Source of the DNA: Geovibrio thiophilus
GTDB lineage: Bacteria > Chrysiogenota > Deferribacteres > Deferribacterales > Geovibrionaceae
Reading direction: 5' to 3'
Length of the DNA stretch: 64,000 nucleotides
Assembly: GCF_004087915.1 (NCBI RefSeq)
Contig: NZ_CP035108.1
Span: 1,612,001-1,676,000 of the forward strand
Shown here: in pieces, positions 60,201 to 64,000 of the stretch
Layout: every line of letters begins with the position of its first letter
How positions within the stretch are numbered: position 1 is the stretch's first letter
Notes under the pieces: generated by a model
The model's database searches: none
What the model was told of the DNA's origin: nothing
What the model saw: the letters and a program-made list of their open reading frames with translations, nothing else
Made by a program: the position numbers and the translations under genes

Positions 60201-63138
60201 GGTTTACGCTGATGACGGCTATGACATACTCATAGACGGCGAAAGCGTAGCGAAGTTTGAAAACAACCAGTCACCCGCAACCCACGTACACGATTCCTTC
60301 ACAATTGAAGAAAGCGGATGGTACGACATTGATATGTACTGGTGGGATCAGGGCGGCGAATATGTGTTCCAGCCTTCAATAAGTGATGACGGCGGACTTA
60401 CATACACCCTTCTGACCAACGAAGGCACATACGTGACTGATGAAGACACAGCCATCGATTTCGATGCGTCTGACCTGCTTGACAACGACTTTGACGTAGA
60501 CGGCGATGACCTCACTATAATCGGTGTTGGCAGCGCGGTTAACGGAGAAGTTGTTCTCAACGATGACGGAAGCGTGACATTCACTCCTGACGCTGACTAC
60601 AACGGTCCCGCTCAGTTTGAATACACCATTTCGGACGGCAACGGCGGAGAAGACACAGCAACGGTTTACCTTGTGGTTTCACCTGTTAACGACGCGCCCG
60701 TGGCAGCGGATGATGAAATATCCCTTGACGAAGGCGACGTTTTTGAAGGCGCACTCCCCGAAGCGTTTGACGCGGACGGTGATGATGTTTCCTACTCGCT
60801 TAAAACACCTGCCGGAAACGGTACAGTGGAAATCAACGAGGACGGTTCATATACCTACACGCCGAACGATGATTTCAGCGGTGAAGACAGCTTTGAATAC
60901 ACTGTTGACGACGGCAACGGCGGAACAAACTCATACACTGTAAGCATCACAGTGAATGACACAAATGATGTTCCCGTGGCTCAGGATGACTTTGCCGGTC
61001 TTGAGGAAGGCGTTTCTACCTCCGGCACTGTGAACCTTGTCCTTGTGCTTGATACTTCAACAAGCATGAATGATATGGTCGGTGGCAAGACAAGACTTGA
61101 AATCGCTAAAGCGGCTCTTAACAACCTTATCGACAAATACGGCGATTCTCTCGGCAGTGTAATGCTCGTTGACTTTAATGACAAAGCAACTCTTTACACA
61201 ATAGACGGCGAAAAATGGCTTACCGGAGATCAGGCTCAAACTGCTATAAACGGTCTGACAACGAAGAACTATACCGACTATGACCATGCTATAGAGGTTG
61301 TGAGAACCTCCTACACCGATGCTCCTGAGGCTGATAAAACTTATGTTTACTTCCTCTCAGACGGTGAGCCGATGGGAAGCGACGGAAGCAACCAGAACAC
61401 TATAAGCAACGGTGAACGCGAAACATGGACTAACTTCCTCAACAGTTCAGACATTGATGAAGTTTTTGCAGTGGGAGTAGGTTCCGGCGTAAGCACAACA
61501 AATCTTGAAACTGTTGCATGGACAAGCGATCCGGATGGTGACCACAGCGGTAACGTGATACCGGTTACAAATGAAAATCAGCTCTCAGCTATACTTGAGG
61601 GCACTGTTGAACTCAACTCTGTTGAGGGCAATCTGCTTGATAACGATGACTTCGGTGATGACGGAGCAGGGACTCCCCAGCTTGTATCTGTTGAGTACAA
61701 CGGAGTGACAGTGGAGTTCGATTCCTCAACAACCCAGCATACCTTTGACCTCGGCGAAGCAGGCAAGGTAACAATCTACAGTGACGGCAAGTATGAATAT
61801 ACTTCCGGAGCGGATGTCGCAGAAGACGCAACTGCCGAAATCAAATATGTTATTCAGGATGCTGACGGCGAAACATCCGAAGCTACGCTTACCCTCACAA
61901 CTGAGGACAGAAGCGAAGTTTTCGCGGCTGACAACGCTAACCACGCAATAATAAACGAAGTGACAGTGGATGAGATTGTTAACGAAACCGATATAAAATT
62001 CGGCAGCAACTCAACCAAAGTCCTCACAGACGATGATGATGCCACAAGCGATAGGTTTGATGTTTCAGTAGGAAGCGGTCAGACTGCTGAAGTAAGCTTC
62101 AACTATCTGGTTGAGAACGTCAATAACCAGAATGATACTTTTGAGTGGACGCTTCAGAAATACGACGGTTCAGGTTCCTATGACTACAGCAGCAACTGGG
62201 ACGATGTTGAAGACGGCACTGTCAAAGTTAACGGAAACGGAACTGTTACCATCGACAACCTCTCATCAGGAAAATACAGACTCGTATTCTACACTGATGA
62301 CAGAGGCAGCGGAACAGACCTTAAAGTGACTGTAAGCAGTATAGTGCTTGCTGTTGTGACAGCAGGGTATACTTACCTTGAAGCTGTTGCGGCAGAAGGC
62401 AATGTTCTTACGGATGCCAACAACTACCTCGACAGTGACGACCAGTGGGGCGCTGTGGATGATATGGGCTCCGAAGGCGCTGCATTCACCGTATTTAACG
62501 GAACCGATTATGTCGCACCCGATGCGGCGGGAACCACAATTGCAGGAGATTACGGAACGCTGGTAATAAAGGCAGACGGTTCATACTCCTACACCCCTGC
62601 TGACGCAGACGGCGCCGGTCAGAGCGAAACTTTTGAGTACAAACTCACTCAGCCTGACGGCGACAGCGACACTGCTCAACTCGTGATAAGCATAGGCAGC
62701 GAAGCTCTTCATGAGATTTATGGTACTGACGGCGCGGATACTATCACATTCGACCCGACTGCTGACCTCATAGACGCAGGCGCAGGCTACGATACTCTCA
62801 TAATCGGCGGCGGCGAGCTTGATTTCAGCAACATAGCTGATGTTGTAAGGAATATTGAAGAAATAGACCTTACAGACGGCGACAACACCCTGAATAACCT
62901 TACTCTTCAGGATGTGCTGAGCATTACAGATGAAGACAATGCTCTGGTTATCAGAGGAAACGAAGGCGACTTTGTAACCATCGATAACTCAGACGGCGCG
63001 TTCGCAGTGGACGGCGATAATCTGGTAGTTAATGACGGCAGCGCCAACATCAGCTTTGAAGGCAACGTAAGCTTTGAAGTGACAGATACTCATATCAAAG
63101 TCACTTTCACTGATGACGGTACCGAAATAGGCGGATAA
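54262..63138 (+). CDS. Giant LapA-like surface adhesin with retention module, VCBS repeats, PA14 and vWA domains
   Basis: 2958 residues. Residues 1-100 form a LapA-type retention module (GTIKSISGTVTAQSADGQ), followed by TAAG at 104-107, the dialanine site that LapG proteases cut to release such adhesins. Twelve tandem VCBS-type repeats of about 100 residues span 54991-58695, nine of one subtype (NDVP starts) and three of another. Then come a DUF4114-like segment with DEDFNDVVLTL (58700-59200), cadherin-like/VCBS domains, a PA14-like domain (about 1866-2046), more VCBS domains, a vWA domain with MIDAS DTSTS (about 2257-2440), and a C-terminal type I secretion target region (GTDGADTITFDP, LIDAGAGYDTLIIGGG). 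It is very acidic, as expected for Ca2+-binding surface proteins. No LapBCE, LapD or LapG genes are in the window. Confidence 0.93.
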   Translation: MAQAGTIKSISGTVTAQSADGQVRSLGVGDIVFENEIIQTGIGGAVVIVLADNKEISLGENAEMMLDETVIASVEGDDASVSDVEALQAALEAGENIDEIEEETAAGEEDQFQFLASYYGGDDTEGQVGTYLLDAADDEGGPDAPDEDGAGNADPVAADDAIIMDEDGVFTGQLPAATDTDGDNVIYAVGTPPVNGILVINPDGSYTYTPNPNYNGPDSFTYVIDDGNGGTVTYTVDIIVNPVNDVPVLTGDEGDVVEDVTTSVSGQVTIEDIDEGESFFRPSELTGEYGSFVLDANGNWTYTLNNDVVQSLPEGATLTESFEVVSLDGTATETVTITITGTNDVPVITGEATGNVVEDGETLLTSGKLDIVDVDEGESSFQPTEQEGSYGSFAMDENGNWTYQLNNENGAVQALPAGVTLTETFEVISFDGTATETVTITITGTNDVPVITGVASGDVVEDGEVLFTSGKLDIVDVDTGESSFQPAEQAGEYGSFAMDENGNWTYTLNNEAVQFLPEGVTRTETFEVISFDGTATETVTITITGTNDVPVITGEASGDVVEDGEVLFTTGKLDIADADEGESSFEPSEQTGIYGSFAMDENGNWTYTLNNENSDVQALPAEATLTESFVVYSFDGTATETVTVTITGTNDVPVISGDNSGDLVEDVTLTAAGKLDIADVDTGESFFQPSQQSGQYGSFVMDENGSWTYELNNQAVQSLPAGATLTEEFEVLSLDGTASETVVVTITGTNDVPEISGDKKGTVYEDGEVLFTSGKLDIEDIDEGESYFRAQEDTAGRYGTFSVDENGNWVYDLNNDAVQYLPEGAKLKETFTVVSLDGTATQKVTVTIVGTNDVPVISGKDEGYVTEDQDVFFGRLITGGMLAIDDADLLQDFFKPEIVSGDYGTFTVGPLGVWTYTAANGSAAIQSLPEGATLTETFTVTSIDGSATHEVTVTITGTNDVPIISGQDSGTVTEDSNFLFLSTNGKLDIVDVDTGESSFKSSQQVGKYGAFVMDEDGNWKYTALNLHPSVQSLPAGATLTEEFTVESFDGTATETVTVTIVGTNDVPLMIGDFKGTAVEDVKLGTSGRVFVLDIDTGESSVIPVSDEEGTYGKFNIDANGNWTYELDNDNAVVQALPAGAKVTDTFEVTSFDGTVTKTVTVTITGTNDQPEVEDVSKVVFEDGRVIDGQLEVTDVDTGDTHTFALVDDAPDGFTLNSDGSWSFDPDNDAYDSLAKGDVLVLKIPYTATDDSGALNAESEEGMITIKVIGTNDRPEVEDVEFGVYENGAKYTGQLDVTDVDEGDNHIFLPASKLPAGFILLPNGEYSFNPSNPAYESLREGEEITLTVKYVAVDDSFSLNSISETGTITITVTGTNDQPCVKDVFKTVYEGGNEISGQVQAHDIDSGDTHTFALVDDAPAGFTFNSDGTWSFDPADSAYDSLAKGEILVLKIPFTATDDSGSVNAESDEGYITIKIKGTNDAPVIDLEADTAKTTITYDSQSAGFDNAIGVYWLDENGDPVDPQIILDGSQNTDFGEIFSMDSLPGNIQFFIIADGASIVDGSTVLSFDENGKLLINGEESSKPVYYSEDGKNPEGLQYVSITDNGDGTSTIEFEDQTDEDFNDVVLTLTAASFSEGTGYETTYVENAEPVSIASETVEITDVDDTNIESAVIRLTNAFEGDFLSVGTLPSGIDYEISSDGTTVTLTGSATLADYQEAIKAIGFASESENPATDDRYVEVTVNDGDANSNTAVTVVKVVPVNDAPVAVDDSIEVEEDGSKTFGVLGNDYDVDGDDISIDEFTQPAHGTVTLNQDGTFTYVPDDNYNGEDSFTYTIADPDGETSTATVNINVTPVNDAPVATDDGRPNFSFTSLAGNYYAVSTEFNGLNGSTYNNDNGYLIDNLNEFKHIVDTTDPVASFDATKIWYGYGTGSVSQGNNLAGFLNQDGDSLSYNGGQVVNSDEGGFHVSGKVYIEAGTYNFKVYADDGYDILIDGESVAKFENNQSPATHVHDSFTIEESGWYDIDMYWWDQGGEYVFQPSISDDGGLTYTLLTNEGTYVTDEDTAIDFDASDLLDNDFDVDGDDLTIIGVGSAVNGEVVLNDDGSVTFTPDADYNGPAQFEYTISDGNGGEDTATVYLVVSPVNDAPVAADDEISLDEGDVFEGALPEAFDADGDDVSYSLKTPAGNGTVEINEDGSYTYTPNDDFSGEDSFEYTVDDGNGGTNSYTVSITVNDTNDVPVAQDDFAGLEEGVSTSGTVNLVLVLDTSTSMNDMVGGKTRLEIAKAALNNLIDKYGDSLGSVMLVDFNDKATLYTIDGEKWLTGDQAQTAINGLTTKNYTDYDHAIEVVRTSYTDAPEADKTYVYFLSDGEPMGSDGSNQNTISNGERETWTNFLNSSDIDEVFAVGVGSGVSTTNLETVAWTSDPDGDHSGNVIPVTNENQLSAILEGTVELNSVEGNLLDNDDFGDDGAGTPQLVSVEYNGVTVEFDSSTTQHTFDLGEAGKVTIYSDGKYEYTSGADVAEDATAEIKYVIQDADGETSEATLTLTTEDRSEVFAADNANHAIINEVTVDEIVNETDIKFGSNSTKVLTDDDDATSDRFDVSVGSGQTAEVSFNYLVENVNNQNDTFEWTLQKYDGSGSYDYSSNWDDVEDGTVKVNGNGTVTIDNLSSGKYRLVFYTDDRGSGTDLKVTVSSIVLAVVTAGYTYLEAVAAEGNVLTDANNYLDSDDQWGAVDDMGSEGAAFTVFNGTDYVAPDAAGTTIAGDYGTLVIKADGSYSYTPADADGAGQSETFEYKLTQPDGDSDTAQLVISIGSEALHEIYGTDGADTITFDPTADLIDAGAGYDTLIIGGGELDFSNIADVVRNIEEIDLTDGDNTLNNLTLQDVLSITDEDNALVIRGNEGDFVTIDNSDGAFAVDGDNLVVNDGSANISFEGNVSFEVTDTHIKVTFTDDGTEIGG
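54991..58695 (+). repeat. Twelve tandem VCBS repeat units inside the adhesin gene
   Basis: Unit starts, marked by the codons for ND(V/Q/R)P, fall at 54991, 55288, 55597, 55900, 56209, 56509, 56815, 57136, 57451, 57760, 58072 and 58384. Spacing is 297-321 bases and always a multiple of three. Units 2-4 are the most alike. Confidence 0.9.
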
Positions 63139-63155
63139 CACGTAAACCACAATAA

Positions 63156-63185
63156 ACACCGTGTCCGGCGAGTCCGGCGCGGTGT
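63156..63185 (+). terminator. Hairpin just after the adhesin gene
   Basis: ACACCG (63156-63161) pairs with CGGTGT (63180-63185), enclosing a repeated GTCCGGCG. There is no T-run; it precedes the stronger terminator. Confidence 0.45.
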
Positions 63186-63203
63186 TGCGATAAGCACAAA
63201 AAA

Positions 63204-63243
63204 ATCCCCCGCAGGCTGTGAAAGCTCTACGGGGGATTTTTTA
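63204..63243 (+). terminator. Terminator of the adhesin gene
   Basis: ATCCCCCG (63204-63211), loop, CGGGGGAT (63230-63237), then six T. Confidence 0.88.
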
Positions 63244-63270
63244 TAAAGTATATTAAATAAATATCCAAGT

Positions 63271-63367
63271 AAATCCTCCCCGACCCTCCTTTGCTAAAGG
63301 AGGGTGTTTTGCTTTATCTGCAATAACTTCCCCCTTTATTAAAGAGGGACAGAGGGGGATTTTTTTA
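63271..63367. repeat. Dispersed C/G-block palindromic repeat
   Basis: CCCTCCTTTGCTAAAGGAGGG (63284-63304) followed by TCCCCCTTTATTAAAGAGGG and AGGGGGATTTTTT. Paired units of this form are frequent in intergenic DNA of many bacteria. Confidence 0.6.
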
Positions 63368-63426
63368 TTTTAGCGGCTTAAGGCTTTGAGATTGCGTCAC
63401 ATTCGTTGATAATGACCGCGGTTTGC

Positions 63427-63505
63427 GTCACTGCGAGGAGCGCAGCGACGCCGCAGTCTCTGAATATACGAAAGATTGCTTCACTCTTGCGGGGTTCGCG
63501 ATGAC
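63427..63505. repeat. Dispersed palindromic repeat
   Basis: GTCACTGCGAGGAGCGCAGC (from 63427) and the inverted AGATTGCTTCACTCTTGCGG (from 63473, ending GATGAC) form a long imperfect hairpin around a short AT-rich loop. Half a unit recurs at 44995-45036. Confidence 0.65.
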
Positions 63506-63568
63506 TATACTGCAAGCTGCAAACCAGTGCATCAAACAGGACTGGATATTCAGCCTGTTATCATCGGG

Positions 63569-64000
63569 TTACATACTCCCTTTCAGCTTGAGCGCTACCT
63601 CCAGCCTGTCTCGGCATCCGGTCTTTACGAATATGGATGAGAGATGAGCCTTCACCGTACGGACGGTTATGCTCATTGATTCGGCTATTTCCTTATTGCT
63701 CATGCCGCGTCCTATGAGCTCAGCCACCTGCTGCTCTCTCTCGCTTAAGTCCTCAAAGAACCCTGAATCAAGCTTGGATGTTCCGTTTTGCGGAACGGAT
63801 GCTATCAGCCTGCTGAGTATTGAGGGCGGAAGCCATATCTGCCCTGAAATAACAGTATGAATCATCTGATTCAGGTTTTCGGGGTTCATGAACCTGTTGC
63901 CGTAACCCTTTACTCCTTTGTGGAGAAAGCGCACCGCTTCGCTGTATCCGGGAACACCTGATAAAACGGTCACGGGGCATCCGCCCACCGGAATCTGTTT
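63569..64000 (-). CDS. LuxR-type response regulator, 5'-truncated by window edge
   Basis: The frame stays open to base 64000, so the N-terminus is missing. What remains is the end of a CheY-like receiver domain (VTVLSGVPGYSEAVRFLHKGVKGYG, where the T/S and K/Y switch positions fall) and a C-terminal LuxR helix-turn-helix (LSEREQQVAELIGRGMSNKEIAESMSITVRTVKAHLSSIF). The receiver end reads GYGNRF instead of the usual GYLxK, so the conserved switch Lys appears absent. It faces the adhesin gene and may regulate it; its sensor partner is not visible. Confidence 0.85.
   Translation of the reverse strand, partial: KQIPVGGCPVTVLSGVPGYSEAVRFLHKGVKGYGNRFMNPENLNQMIHTVISGQIWLPPSILSRLIASVPQNGTSKLDSGFFEDLSEREQQVAELIGRGMSNKEIAESMSITVRTVKAHLSSIFVKTGCRDRLEVALKLKGSM

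Noticed and set aside
54470-62045. Many open frames on the minus strand across the adhesin gene
   Set aside because: They recur once per VCBS unit at the same relative position, as expected for shadows of a repeated coding sequence.
63423-63647. Plus-strand frame beginning MRHCEERSDAAVSEYTKD
   Set aside because: This peptide is the usual false translation of a dispersed palindromic repeat.

Overview
The window is ordinary chromosomal DNA of an anaerobically respiring, menaquinone-using Gram-negative bacterium. The evidence is a cytochrome bd oxidase, the futalosine-pathway enzyme MqnD, a periplasmic flavoprotein with its own multiheme cytochrome, an Mla-type lipid transporter, OmpA and a Lap-type adhesin. 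My best guess, from gene content only, is Deferribacterota (Geovibrio/Denitrovibrio-like). There are no rRNA genes, CRISPR arrays, prophages or transposase genes; one tRNA-Arg is present.

Layout. 1-1338: end of pyrK and all of pyrD. 1482-2298: a Tat-exported protein plus a mini-ferredoxin, lying between two copies of one terminator. 2360-4627: fabF, its MarR regulator with a palindromic operator, and a thioesterase. 4707-7074: cydAB. 7075-8207: a long gene-free stretch with a candidate structured RNA, then an Rrf2 Fe-S regulator. 8328-11751: HAD phosphatase, MTA/SAH deaminase, purB. 11782-16760 (minus): a respiratory locus of exported FAD reductase, Crp/Fnr regulator, beta-barrel porin, tetraheme cytochrome and MFS transporter. 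16907-25209 (minus): prfB-alr-mlaE-mlaF-MCE-mqnD-ptsP. 25446-27591 (minus): lipoprotein, short N-acetylglutamate synthase, PmbA. 27717-30637: pyrRBC behind a promoter and a probable PyrR attenuator. 30689-33547: cupin, a 54-residue protein, a Gate-domain membrane protein, OmpA.

33855-38956 is a phosphate-scavenging island: a lipoprotein with two fused alkaline phosphatase domains and a 5'-nucleotidase lipoprotein, with a decayed ABC-F fragment between them. 39056-43463 holds two ABC-F ATPases, and between them a second exported-protein/mini-ferredoxin pair that resembles the first. 43583-49181: mobB, nitroreductase, GNAT, a second candidate structured RNA, phoH, gamma-glutamylcyclotransferase-like gene, bioB. 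49187-53296 (minus): lipoprotein, ExeA-like ATPase, HU, agmatinase, asd. 53466-54075: a short PrmA-like methyltransferase whose stop codon lies inside tRNA-Arg. 54262-63138: a 2958-residue LapA-like adhesin with retention module, TAAG site, twelve VCBS repeats, PA14 and vWA domains. A LuxR-type regulator closes the window.

Intergenic DNA carries several families of short palindromic repeats. The best candidates for something undescribed are the duplicated exported-protein/mini-ferredoxin module, the flavoprotein respiratory locus whose reductase lacks the usual fumarate-reductase residues, and the two structured RNA candidates.
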